From an uncultured Acetatifactor sp. (lineage in GTDB: Bacteria > Bacillota > Clostridia > Lachnospirales > Lachnospiraceae): DNA of 22,591 bases. Shown here one piece after another: positions 7,502 to 14,759 of this stretch. The notes under the pieces were generated by a model. It did no database searches. It was not told the origin of the DNA and saw only the letters and a program-made list of their open reading frames with translations. Position numbers and translations under genes: made by a program. Every line of letters begins with the position of its first letter. Within the stretch, counting starts at the first letter, position 1. Where the stretch lies: the NCBI GenBank assembly GCA_910584235.1, contig CAJTZD010000057.1:1-22591 (forward strand). Direction: 5' to 3'.

Positions 7502-7523
7502 AAATTTTCCGGAAATTTTCCGG
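7502..7523. repeat. Tandem 11-bp repeat between divergent promoters
   Basis: AAATTTTCCGG occurs twice head to tail (7502-7512, 7513-7523), with a 7-bp palindrome CCGGAAA-T-TTTCCGG across the junction. The 11-bp period equals one helical turn. It lies about 40 bp behind the regulator -35 and 15 bp behind the mnmA -35, so it could be a protein-binding site for either gene. Confidence 0.5.
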
Positions 7524-7537
7524 ACATTGATTTGAGG

Positions 7538-7566
7538 TTGTTTTTTTAGGCAAGATATTTTATAAT
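7538..7566 (+). promoter_or_regulatory. Promoter of mnmA
   Basis: -35 TTGTTT (7538-7543), a 17-nt AT-rich spacer and a perfect -10 TATAAT (7561-7566). Transcription would start near 7573, leaving a leader of about 60 nt before ATG 7636. Confidence 0.65.
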
Positions 7567-7635
7567 AAAACATGATTATAGCTATTGTCAGGAAGATTGA
7601 ACGATGTGCGCGCGGAGTGCGCCAGGAGTATAGAG

Positions 7636-8700
7636 ATGAAAGAAAAAGTAGTGGTAGGCATGTCGGGAGGCGTAGATTCCTCTGTGGCCGCGTACCTGCT
7701 GCAGGAGCAGGGATATGACGTCATCGGCGTCACCATGCAGACTTGGCGGGAGGGCACAGACCAGGCCGGGGGGGAGGACGCTGTCAAGGATGCGAAAGAG
7801 GTGGCGCAGAAGCTTGGGATCCCCCATTATGTCCTGGATTTTACAAAGGAATTTAAGTGCCATGTGGTGGATTATTTCCTGGAGGAATATCTCAGGGGAC
7901 ACACGCCGAATCCCTGCATTGTCTGCAACCGCTATGTAAAATGGGAGGCGCTTTTGCAAAGGAGCCTTGCGATGGGCGCGGATTATATAGCCACAGGGCA
8001 TTATGCCAGAGTCGAAAAGCTTCCCAACGGCCGCTTTGCCCTCCGCAGCTGCGCGGGAGCGAAAAAGGATCAGACCTATGCCCTCTATAATCTGACGCAG
8101 GAGCAGCTCTCCCATACGATGATGCCCGTTGGAGAGTTCGAAAAGGAAGAAATCCGCGCAATAGCCCGGCGCATCGGCCTGTCTGTGGCAAAGAAGCCGG
8201 ACAGTCAGGAAATCTGCTTTGTGCCGGATGACGATTATGCGGGCTTTATCGACAGACAGGCTAAGGACAGAGTCCCCGGGGCGGGAAACTTTGTGGACAG
8301 GGACGGCAAGGTGCTGGGCCGCCACAAGGGCATCACCCATTATACCATCGGCCAGCGCAGAGGCCTGGAGCTGCCCATGGGAGAGCGTGTGTATGTGACA
8401 GGTATCAGGACGGAGACGAACGAGGTAATCGTGGGAAAGAACCGGGACATTTTTACCGGGGAGATTATCTGCGGAAAGGTAAATTTCATGGCCATAGAGG
8501 ATCTGGACAGACCCAGGCGCGTGCTGGCGAAGATCCGTTACAATCATAAGGGCGAATACTGCAGGATAGAAAAGCTGCCGGAGGGCAGGGTGCTGGCTGT
8601 GTTTGAGCAGCCTGTGCGGGCGGCTACGCCCGGCCAGTCGATTTGCTTCTATGAGGGAGAGTATGTACTGGGAGGCGGCATCATCGCCGGGAGCCTGTGA
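7636..8700 (+). CDS. mnmA: tRNA-specific 2-thiouridylase MnmA
   Basis: A 354-residue enzyme that activates U34 of tRNA-Lys, -Glu and -Gln with ATP and thiolates it to 2-thiouridine, taking sulfur from a cysteine desulfurase relay. The N-terminal PP-loop is GMSGGVDSSVAAYLL (8-22). C97 in NPCIVCNRYVKW matches the first catalytic cysteine (E. coli C102), and C194 in DSQEICFVPDD matches the second (E. coli C199). GHYARVE (121-127) and KDQTYALYNL (144-153) are further family blocks. The C-terminal beta-barrel carries HYTIGQRRGLELP. ATG 7636 follows CAGGAG with 7-nt spacing and begins the canonical MKEKVVVGMSGG. It is transcribed away from the two-component genes. No terminator follows, so the next genes may be cotranscribed. 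Confidence 0.97.
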   Translation: MKEKVVVGMSGGVDSSVAAYLLQEQGYDVIGVTMQTWREGTDQAGGEDAVKDAKEVAQKLGIPHYVLDFTKEFKCHVVDYFLEEYLRGHTPNPCIVCNRYVKWEALLQRSLAMGADYIATGHYARVEKLPNGRFALRSCAGAKKDQTYALYNLTQEQLSHTMMPVGEFEKEEIRAIARRIGLSVAKKPDSQEICFVPDDDYAGFIDRQAKDRVPGAGNFVDRDGKVLGRHKGITHYTIGQRRGLELPMGERVYVTGIRTETNEVIVGKNRDIFTGEIICGKVNFMAIEDLDRPRRVLAKIRYNHKGEYCRIEKLPEGRVLAVFEQPVRAATPGQSICFYEGEYVLGGGIIAGSL

Positions 8701-8784
8701 GAATCTATGGCAGACGGGCCGGGGACAGGCAATTTCCTGCCCGGTAAGCATATGATAGGAAGACAGAAAATTGCGAGGATATTT

Positions 8785-9324
8785 ATGGAATTCGGTTTTG
8801 AAGGGAAGATGCCTTTTAGGAGGAACCGTTTTGGCTTTGTGACTGGAACCATCGTGGAACTGGTGCCCACCAAAGTGGGGAACCGGCGCGCGGATGGCTG
8901 CATGCTGTTTACAACGGTGGAGGATATGGACGGGAATACCGTCAATTTTGTAGTGACGCCGTCCACTTATGTGGTGGATTTTGAGACGCTTTCCATTGGG
9001 ATGCCGTGTACATTCTGGTACTCTATGGACGCGCCTATGCCCCTGATCTATCCGCCTCAGTACAATGCGGTGGTGGCAGCGGTGCAGAAAAACGGAAGGA
9101 TGATAAATGTGGGATACTATGATACTTCATTTGTGAATGAGGACCAGACACTGCAGCTGAACCTGGATAAAAACGTGGAGGTGCGCACCACCAACAACCA
9201 ATATTTTCAGGGAAGTCCGGCGAATCACAACTTGGTAGTAACCTATGACAATTCCACCAGAAGTATACCGGCGCAGACGACGCCTTTGCGGATCGTGGTT
9301 CTCTGCGATTTCTGCGGCAGATAG
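8785..9324 (+). CDS. Conserved-looking hypothetical beta-rich protein, 179 aa
   Basis: I do not recognise this family. The product has no membrane span or signal peptide. Alternating strands and turns suggest a beta-barrel or OB-like N-terminal part (GTIVELVPTKVGNRRADGCM, then FTTVEDMDGNTVNFVV), a central segment rich in Pro and aromatics (FWYSMDAPMPLIYPPQYN) and a second beta-rich half ending in CDFCGR. ATG 8785 has GCGAGGAT just upstream; an in-frame ATG at 8707 would add 26 residues of glycine-rich sequence but has a poorer ribosome site. The gap to the zinc-ribbon gene is 31 nt, and the TPM-domain gene follows that, so the three are probably one unit. A role at the membrane with them is inference only. 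Confidence 0.8.
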   Translation: MEFGFEGKMPFRRNRFGFVTGTIVELVPTKVGNRRADGCMLFTTVEDMDGNTVNFVVTPSTYVVDFETLSIGMPCTFWYSMDAPMPLIYPPQYNAVVAAVQKNGRMINVGYYDTSFVNEDQTLQLNLDKNVEVRTTNNQYFQGSPANHNLVVTYDNSTRSIPAQTTPLRIVVLCDFCGR

Positions 9325-9355
9325 ACAGCGTCCGGGAAAAAGAAAGGAAGAAACA

Positions 9356-10345
9356 ATGTATTTCAGATGTAAGAACTGCGGAGCAAATGTGATATACAGT
9401 CCGGAAAAGCATGGGATGTACTGCCCTTACTGCGACAGTGAGGGCAGTGACGAGCGGGCGGAGGGGCAGACCGGTGAGCTGACCATCTGCCCCACCTGCG
9501 GGGGAGAAGTGGAGGTGGGGGAGCATACTGCAGCCACCCAGTGTCCATACTGCAGCAGTTTTCTGATCTTTAATGAGCGTGTGGAGGGGAAATACGCACC
9601 CGGGATGATGATTCCTTTCCAGATGGGCAAGGAAAAATGTAAGCAGTCCCTGCGGGAGAAATTCAGGAAATGCCGGTTTGCGCCCACGGATTTTCTCTCC
9701 GAGGCGAGGCTTAACGGTATGCAGGGAATCTATGTCCCCTATTGGTTTTATGACTACAAAACCGCCTGCCGATTTCAGGGGGAGGGCACCAAGATCAGGG
9801 TCTGGCGGTCCGGGGACAAGGAATATACGGAGACCAGCGTTTATGCCATCCAACGGGATATGGATATAGACTTCGAGAAGATTCCCGTGGATGCTTCCAT
9901 ACAGATGCCGGATGACGTGATGGAGCTGATAGCGCCTTTTCAGTATGGACAGATCGTGGACTTTAAGCCGGAGTTCATGTCCGGCTTTTATGCGGAGAAA
10001 TACAATATGGACTGGGATGAAGTGGAGAACAGGGCCAGGGCGCTGATGCAGGAGGATGCGGGGAAACTCCTGAAGCAGAGCTACGCCGGATACAATACCG
10101 TGCGTACCCTGCGGGAGGATATCTCTGTCAGAGACAGCAGGATAGCCTATGGGCTGCTGCCGGTGTGGAAATACATCTATCGTTACAAAGAGCAGGATTA
10201 TCCCTTTTATGTGAACGGACAGACTGGGAAAATCGTGGGGACCGCGCCGTTTTCCGGGACAAAGTTCCTTGCCTATGCGGGTACGCTTTGGGCATGCCTG
10301 ACAATGGTTCTGGCGCTGTTGCAGATATTGCTTGGATTGATTTAG
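9356..10345 (+). CDS. Zinc-ribbon protein with C-terminal membrane helix
   Basis: A 329-residue protein. The N terminus holds four CxxC pairs: C5/C8, C23/C26, C45/C48 and C63/C66, giving two rubredoxin-like zinc ribbons. A central soluble domain follows (about 80-300; blocks GIYVPYWFYDYKTACRF and LLPVWKYIYRYKEQDYPFYV), then a single hydrophobic helix (about 305-328) at the very end, so most of the protein would be cytoplasmic and tail-anchored. Similar zinc-ribbon/membrane proteins occur next to TPM-domain genes in Clostridia, as here; their function is unknown to me. ATG 9356 follows AAGGAAG. An open frame extends upstream to 9245 inside the previous gene but lacks a good start. Confidence 0.85.
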   Translation: MYFRCKNCGANVIYSPEKHGMYCPYCDSEGSDERAEGQTGELTICPTCGGEVEVGEHTAATQCPYCSSFLIFNERVEGKYAPGMMIPFQMGKEKCKQSLREKFRKCRFAPTDFLSEARLNGMQGIYVPYWFYDYKTACRFQGEGTKIRVWRSGDKEYTETSVYAIQRDMDIDFEKIPVDASIQMPDDVMELIAPFQYGQIVDFKPEFMSGFYAEKYNMDWDEVENRARALMQEDAGKLLKQSYAGYNTVRTLREDISVRDSRIAYGLLPVWKYIYRYKEQDYPFYVNGQTGKIVGTAPFSGTKFLAYAGTLWACLTMVLALLQILLGLI

Positions 10346-10369
10346 ATTTGTCTATGATGGAGGGATAAA

Positions 10370-11305
10370 ATGGAAGAGAGACATTCCATGGATGAGGGGA
10401 ATTCCATAGAGGAAAACTTTAAAAAGGTGGCAAGAAGACAGTACCTGCACTTCTTTCGCTTCTGGTTCATAGCAATCGGCATTCTTGCCCTGGCCTGTGT
10501 CATAATGAAAATCGCTCAGAAAGACGTGCCCAGGGCGAATCATGAGGCTCCGGCGGAGCGCGTATATGACTACGCGGATGTGCTTACGGATTCGGAGGAA
10601 GAGGATTTGCGGGAATACATAGCGCGGATGGAAAAGAGGCATCATATTGATATCGTTCTGGTGACGATCAGCCAGTCCGTGGAGGGCCGGGCGGCCATGG
10701 AACAGTATGGCCTGCGCTCCACGGACTGGGAGCAGAATATGCAGGACCTGGCCGATGACTTCTGGGATGAAAACAAATATGGCTACAATAAAGGCTTTGA
10801 GGGGGACGGGGTTCTGCTGCTGCACAACTGGTACGAGGGGCAAAACGGCGAGCATCTGTCCACCAGCGGCAGTGTGGAGCGTGAATTCAGTTTACATGAC
10901 ATTGACCAGGTGCTTTACGCGGTGGACGACTATTACGCCACGGATCCATACAGAGCGTACAGGGCTTATGTAAAAGAGGTCTGTGAGCGGATGGACGGCT
11001 CCCTGTCCCTGCCTTTTTCCTGGGGCTTTGTGATCCTGGTGCCCATTTTGGTCACGCTTGTCTATGCCATAAGCGGCGCATCCCAGAAAAAAGCGGAGAA
11101 TACGGTGGCAGTGAATGCCTATGTGGCGGACGGCAGGCCCGAGATACAAGGCAGCGAAGACGCCTTGCTGCGCAAGAACGTGGTGACCAGAAGGATTGAG
11201 ACCAGCTCCGCAGGCGGCAGAAGCGGAGGCGGACACAGCGGAGGCGGAGGCCACCACACCAGCAGCGGCGGAGCAAGCCACGGAGGCGGAAGCCACAGAC
11301 ATTAA
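10370..11305 (+). CDS. TPM-domain membrane protein with Gly/Ser/His-rich tail
   Basis: A 311-residue protein. A cytoplasmic N terminus (1-30) is followed by a membrane anchor (31-47), an extracytoplasmic TPM domain (about 63-205, starting RVYDYADVLTDSEEEDLREY, with the GDGVLLLHNWY block at 145-155), a second membrane helix (217-236) and a cytoplasmic tail. The last 35 residues are nearly all Gly, Ser and His (RSGGGHSGGGGHH and similar), a low-complexity end often seen in TPM proteins. TPM domains include phosphatases (plant TLP18.3) and YgcG-like proteins; the usual bacterial role is unclear, perhaps envelope or photosystem-type repair. GGAGGG stands 6-7 nt before ATG 10370, and the gap to the zinc-ribbon gene is 24 nt. 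Confidence 0.88.
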   Translation: MEERHSMDEGNSIEENFKKVARRQYLHFFRFWFIAIGILALACVIMKIAQKDVPRANHEAPAERVYDYADVLTDSEEEDLREYIARMEKRHHIDIVLVTISQSVEGRAAMEQYGLRSTDWEQNMQDLADDFWDENKYGYNKGFEGDGVLLLHNWYEGQNGEHLSTSGSVEREFSLHDIDQVLYAVDDYYATDPYRAYRAYVKEVCERMDGSLSLPFSWGFVILVPILVTLVYAISGASQKKAENTVAVNAYVADGRPEIQGSEDALLRKNVVTRRIETSSAGGRSGGGHSGGGGHHTSSGGASHGGGSHRH

Positions 11306-11372
11306 GGAAAGAAAGGACAGGAGAAGCGTACGGAATCCGCAGGCAAAGCTCCGGACAGGCGGGAAAGAAACC

Positions 11373-11421
11373 GCAGAGCGGGAAATTGCAGAGCGGGAAA
11401 TTGCAGAGCGGATAATTGCAG
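11373..11421 (+). repeat. 15-bp tandem repeat, just over three units
   Basis: GCAGAGCGGGAAATT at 11373-11387 and 11388-11402, then GCAGAGCGGATAATT at 11403-11417 and a partial GCAG. It sits in the 158-bp gap between the TPM gene and the PHP-phosphatase gene. A multiple of three, it keeps one reading frame open (repeat AEREI), but no start or family supports translation. Probably a replication-slippage microsatellite. Confidence 0.8.
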
Positions 11422-11463
11422 GACAGAAACCAGCAAACGAGAAGAAGAGAGAACGAGGGAGAG

Positions 11464-12237
11464 ATGAAAGCGAATTATCATACCCATACATGGCGTTGCA
11501 TGCACGCGGTGGGAACAGAGAGAGAGTACGTGGAGAGCGCCATAGAAAGCGGGCTGAAGATACTGGGCTTTTCCGACCATACACCCTATCCTTATCCGAA
11601 AGAGTACATTTCCGGGATGCGGATGCGGACAGATCAGTTGGAAGACTACGTGGACACCATCCTGGATTTAAAAGCAGAGTACAGGAAAGACATCGAGATC
11701 CATTTGGGTTTGGAGGTGGAATACTATACGGATTATTTCGCAAGTCTGCGCCGGCTGGTGTCGGATTATCCGGTGGAATACTTTTTGCTGGGCCAGCACT
11801 GCGTAGGCTGCGAGATTGGCGGGGAATGGAGCGGGAAGCCCACGGATGACCCCAAAGCTCTGCGGGATTACTGCGAGCAGACCAGCGAGGCCATGGAAAC
11901 GGGCTTTTTCACCTATTTCGCCCATCCGGATCTGATACGTTTTACAGGAGACCAAAGGATTTATGAAGAAGAGATGCGAAAGCTCTGCCGGAAAGCAAAG
12001 AGTCTGCACATACCGCTGGAAATCAATCTTCTGGGAATCTGTGAAGAGAGGCATTATCCGGACGAGCGGTTCTGGAAGATTGCGGGGGAGGAAGACTGTA
12101 AGGTGCTTCTCGGAATAGATGCCCACAATCCGGAGTCTTTCAAACATCCCGACATAGTCCGGGCGGCTGAGGGAATCGTGAAGCGCAACGGCTTAAAGCT
12201 GCAGGAGACCGTGGAATTCCGAAAGCTTTCGAAATAA
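11464..12237 (+). CDS. PHP-family histidinol-phosphatase-like protein (HisK/HisJ type)
   Basis: A 257-residue PHP-superfamily hydrolase. Metal-site residues are at the expected places: H6 and H8 in YHTHTWRC, H14, D38-H39 in FSDHTPYPY, E84 in GLEVEYY, H112 in LLGQH, H154 in YFAHPD, and D219/H221 in GIDAHNP. The family removes phosphate from histidinol phosphate in histidine synthesis. Length and motifs fit HisK-type enzymes, but related PHP proteins have other phosphate-ester substrates, and no other his gene is nearby. ATG 11464 has GAGGGAG upstream and starts right at the first metal motif. It follows the TPM gene by 158 bp; the next gene has its own promoter. Confidence 0.88.
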   Translation: MKANYHTHTWRCMHAVGTEREYVESAIESGLKILGFSDHTPYPYPKEYISGMRMRTDQLEDYVDTILDLKAEYRKDIEIHLGLEVEYYTDYFASLRRLVSDYPVEYFLLGQHCVGCEIGGEWSGKPTDDPKALRDYCEQTSEAMETGFFTYFAHPDLIRFTGDQRIYEEEMRKLCRKAKSLHIPLEINLLGICEERHYPDERFWKIAGEEDCKVLLGIDAHNPESFKHPDIVRAAEGIVKRNGLKLQETVEFRKLSK

Positions 12238-12246
12238 ATTATTCTA

Positions 12247-12275
12247 TTGACAAAAGGCGCAAATATGATTAAAGT
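12247..12275 (+). promoter_or_regulatory. Promoter of the TIM-barrel isomerase gene
   Basis: A perfect -35 TTGACA (12247-12252), a 17-nt spacer and -10 TAAAGT (12270-12275). It lies about 60 bp before the start codon at 12338. Confidence 0.65.
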
Positions 12276-12337
12276 TAGGGAGACGGGCAGATTAGTCAAA
12301 TGATTGTACAAATTAATTTTGCAAGGAGGAAATCACT

Positions 12338-13219
12338 ATGAGACTAGTCACGCAGACACATGCATTGGCTGAGACGTTCGGGGACGAGGCCTGTATTCCG
12401 ATTCTGAAAAAGGCGGGCTTTGACGCCTTGGACTGGTCCTTTTTAGGCATGGACCAGAACCAGGGGATCTGGTGCACCGATGCATGGAGAGACCATGCGC
12501 TGCAGCTAAAAGAGACCGCGGCACGGTGTGAGATCGGATTTGTCCAGGCCCATGCGCCATACCCCTCATCCAAAGGGGAGGAACCTTTTGACACTCAGAT
12601 CCGGAAATGGATTCTGCGGACCATGGAGGCCGCGGCGCTGATGGGTGTGAGGAATATCGTGGTACATCCCAAGCAGGAGCTGGAGTATGCCACCAACGAA
12701 GAGAAGCTCTGGGAGGAGAACCTGGAATTCTACCGGGGCCTGATCCCTTACTGCGAGGAGTACAATATCCGTATCTGCGCAGAGAATATGTGGCAGTGGG
12801 ACAAGAAGCGCAGGTACATAGTAGACAGTGTCTGCGCCAGGCCCGATGAGTTTAACAGGCTGTTGGACGAGCTGAACAGCCCGTGGATCACAGGCTGTCT
12901 GGATCTGGGGCACTGCGCGCTGGTGGGCAGGGAGCCTCAGGACGTGATCCGTGCCATGGGGGCAAAGCGGCTGCAGGCGCTGCATGTCCATGACGTGAAT
13001 TATATCCAGGACTGTCATACCATGCCTTTCATGGAAGATTTGGACTGGGAGGCCATCATAAGCGCTTTGGCAGAGATTGGCTATGAAGGGGATTTTACCC
13101 TGGAAGCAGACGAATTTCTCATGGGATTTCCGCCGGAACTGATGCCCGAAGCCAGCCGCCTCATGGCGAAGACAGGGCATTACCTGGTAAAGCGTTTCAG
13201 AGAGCAGAGCAATACTTAA
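12338..13219 (+). CDS. Sugar phosphate isomerase/epimerase-like TIM-barrel protein
   Basis: A 293-residue protein of the xylose-isomerase-like/AP-endonuclease-2 TIM-barrel superfamily. Candidate divalent-metal ligands are E149 (RICAEN), D189 and H192 (CLDLGHC), H216/H218 (LHVHDV) and E256 (FTLEAD); H110 (VVHPK) is also conserved in the fold. Strand-end motifs occur in the usual order. The substrate cannot be told from sequence: relatives include sugar isomerases, epimerases and inositol enzymes. AAGGAGG stands about 9 nt before ATG 12338. It has its own promoter and a strong terminator 5 nt after its stop, so it is likely monocistronic. Confidence 0.88.
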   Translation: MRLVTQTHALAETFGDEACIPILKKAGFDALDWSFLGMDQNQGIWCTDAWRDHALQLKETAARCEIGFVQAHAPYPSSKGEEPFDTQIRKWILRTMEAAALMGVRNIVVHPKQELEYATNEEKLWEENLEFYRGLIPYCEEYNIRICAENMWQWDKKRRYIVDSVCARPDEFNRLLDELNSPWITGCLDLGHCALVGREPQDVIRAMGAKRLQALHVHDVNYIQDCHTMPFMEDLDWEAIISALAEIGYEGDFTLEADEFLMGFPPELMPEASRLMAKTGHYLVKRFREQSNT

Positions 13220-13220
13220 A

Positions 13221-13260
13221 AAAGGAACCTGCCGGTTTGGAGAAAACCGGCAGGTTCTTT
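13221..13260. terminator. Bidirectional Rho-independent terminator shared with rpsT
   Basis: A 14-bp stem (13225-13238 with 13244-13257) with a 5-nt loop. The plus strand continues with TTT after the stem, and the minus strand with a run of T, so it can end both the isomerase transcript and the convergent rpsT transcript. The two stop codons lie only about 45 bp apart around it. Confidence 0.92.
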
Positions 13261-13263
13261 CGA

Positions 13264-13527
13264 TTACGCCATTTCATTGACAGCTTTGCTGATGCGGGAA
13301 ACCTTGTGGGCAACATTGTTCTTGTGATAAATGCCCTTAGCTCCGGCTTTCTCGATGACCTTGGTAGCGGCAGCCAGCTCTGCGGTGGCAGCAGCCTTGT
13401 CACCGGTAGCGATAGCGGCATAGACTTTCTTGATAGCGGTCTTGACGCCGGATCTGATAGCTTTGTTCCTTTCAGCCCTTGCCTGGTTCACCAGAATTCT
13501 CTTCTTCGCGGATTTAATGTTAGCCAA
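13264..13527 (-). CDS. rpsT: Small ribosomal subunit protein S20 (bS20)
   Basis: An 87-residue basic protein that binds 16S rRNA in the small subunit. The sequence starts with (M)ANIKSAKKRILVNQARAE, the standard S20 opening, and is helical and rich in Lys, Ala and Arg. The start codon is TTG at 13527-13525, because the consensus begins there and GGAGGTG (13540-13534) stands 6 nt before it; no in-frame ATG exists nearby. E. coli rpsT also starts with UUG, linked with its autoregulation, so weak initiation may serve control here. The gene is divergent from gpr, as in Bacillus subtilis. The terminator at 13221-13260 follows. Confidence 0.97.
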   Translation of the reverse strand: MANIKSAKKRILVNQARAERNKAIRSGVKTAIKKVYAAIATGDKAAATAELAAATKVIEKAGAKGIYHKNNVAHKVSRISKAVNEMA

Positions 13528-13609
13528 ATCGTACACCTCCAATTGTGTAGAAATTTATATTCGTTTCACTTTAGTCAGACACGGAGGACTATCGTAAACA
13601 CATAAAGAT

Positions 13610-13638
13610 AGTTTAGTAAATAATAGAAAATTTGTCAA
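13610..13638 (-). promoter_or_regulatory. Promoter of rpsT
   Basis: On the minus strand, a perfect -35 TTGACA (13638-13633), a 17-nt AT-rich spacer and -10 TAAACT (13615-13610). The start of transcription would be near 13603, giving a leader of about 75 nt. Confidence 0.65.
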
Positions 13639-13720
13639 GACATAATCTGAGAAAAATTGACTAAAATAAGAAGAGATGTACCAGACTCATGAAGCATGAC
13701 AGGAAATGTGAGGGAGTGAA

Positions 13721-14674
13721 ATGGGAAATTTTCAGATGAGGACGGATTTGGCGCTGGAGGCCAGGGAGAGCATTACCGAGGCGGACAGCGAACTGCGCGG
13801 CGTCAGAGTGGAGGAATACTATCACGAGGAAGAGGATATCCGGGTGACAAAAGTGATGATTGACACCAAAAATGCCGCGAAAGCCATGGGAAAGCCCATG
13901 GGTATCTATGTGACCATGGAGGCGCCCGCCATGGTGGAGCCGGACGAGGACTATCACAGGGAGATCTCCGCACGCCTGGCGGAGGAAATTTTAGAGCTTC
14001 TGCCGGGGGCTGACAATGAGCAGTCCGTCCTTGTGGTAGGGCTGGGCAACCGGGAAGTGACGGCGGACGCCCTGGGCCCCCAGGTGGTGGACAACCTCTT
14101 TATTACAAGACATATCGTCAAAGAGTACGGAACAGCGGCTTATAATTGCAGAAAAATGAATCAGATCAGCGCCCTGGAGCCCGGCGTCATGGCAAAGACG
14201 GGAATGGAGACGGCGGAGATCGTAAAGGGGGTGGTGGAACAGACTTCCCCGGATGTGCTGATCGTCATAGACGCTCTGGCAGCCCGCAGCACAAAGCGTC
14301 TCAACCGGACCATTCAGATTACCAATACCGGGATCCAGCCCGGATCCGGAGTGGGAAATCACAGGAACGCCCTGACCCGGGAGAGCCTGGGAGTACCGGT
14401 GATAGCCATCGGTATCCCCACTGTGGTGGATGCTGCCACGATTGTGGGAGACGCGCTGGAGAAGCTGCTGGAGGAGGAAGAGGGCCTGGAGAATGTGAGA
14501 TACCGGGAGAAGCAGCTCCGTTTTGCGGAGCTGAACAATATGTATATGACCGGAAAGGACATAGATGCCGTCATCAAGCGGGTGAGCTATACGGTATCTG
14601 AGGGAATCAATATTGCCATAGGGGAGACCTTTCTGGAGAACTGTCCACAGAATACGGAATATGACCCTGCCTAA
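13721..14674 (+). CDS. gpr: Germination protease GPR (peptidase family A25)
   Basis: A 317-residue precursor of the protease that degrades small acid-soluble spore proteins when spores germinate. The N terminus has MRTDLALEA (6-14), which resembles the SASP cleavage motif and includes the region where GPR processes itself. Core blocks are VVGLGNREVTADALGPQVV (105-123), VIDALAARS (182-190) and the family hallmark TNTGIQPGSGVGNHR (201-215). D116 and D184 lie where the two catalytic aspartates of Bacillus GPR are expected. GAGGGAG precedes ATG 13721. It is followed by spoIIP with an 85-bp gap and no terminator. Forespore sigma-F/G control is expected from the family; I could not find a convincing site. 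Confidence 0.97.
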   Translation: MGNFQMRTDLALEARESITEADSELRGVRVEEYYHEEEDIRVTKVMIDTKNAAKAMGKPMGIYVTMEAPAMVEPDEDYHREISARLAEEILELLPGADNEQSVLVVGLGNREVTADALGPQVVDNLFITRHIVKEYGTAAYNCRKMNQISALEPGVMAKTGMETAEIVKGVVEQTSPDVLIVIDALAARSTKRLNRTIQITNTGIQPGSGVGNHRNALTRESLGVPVIAIGIPTVVDAATIVGDALEKLLEEEEGLENVRYREKQLRFAELNNMYMTGKDIDAVIKRVSYTVSEGINIAIGETFLENCPQNTEYDPA

Positions 14675-14759
14675 AATGATCATGGAACGGCATAGACGGG
14701 CATATAAATGAAAGTGACATGGATAGCTTATAGCCGGAAAGGAAGTGCATTGCCGTAGA

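Noticed and set aside
7588..8751. A 387-codon open frame opposite mnmA
   Set aside because: MnmA on the plus strand has all catalytic motifs; the antisense product has no family features.
11373..11421. A mini-CRISPR or iteron array
   Set aside because: Units are 15 bp and directly adjacent with no spacers, and no cas or replication gene is nearby.
13618..13647. A sigma-G/F-like promoter for gpr (AAATA, 18 nt, CATAATC)
   Set aside because: The -10-like box is fair, but the -35 match is weak in an AT-rich stretch that already holds the rpsT promoter on the other strand. Family knowledge predicts such a promoter, but I cannot place it with confidence.
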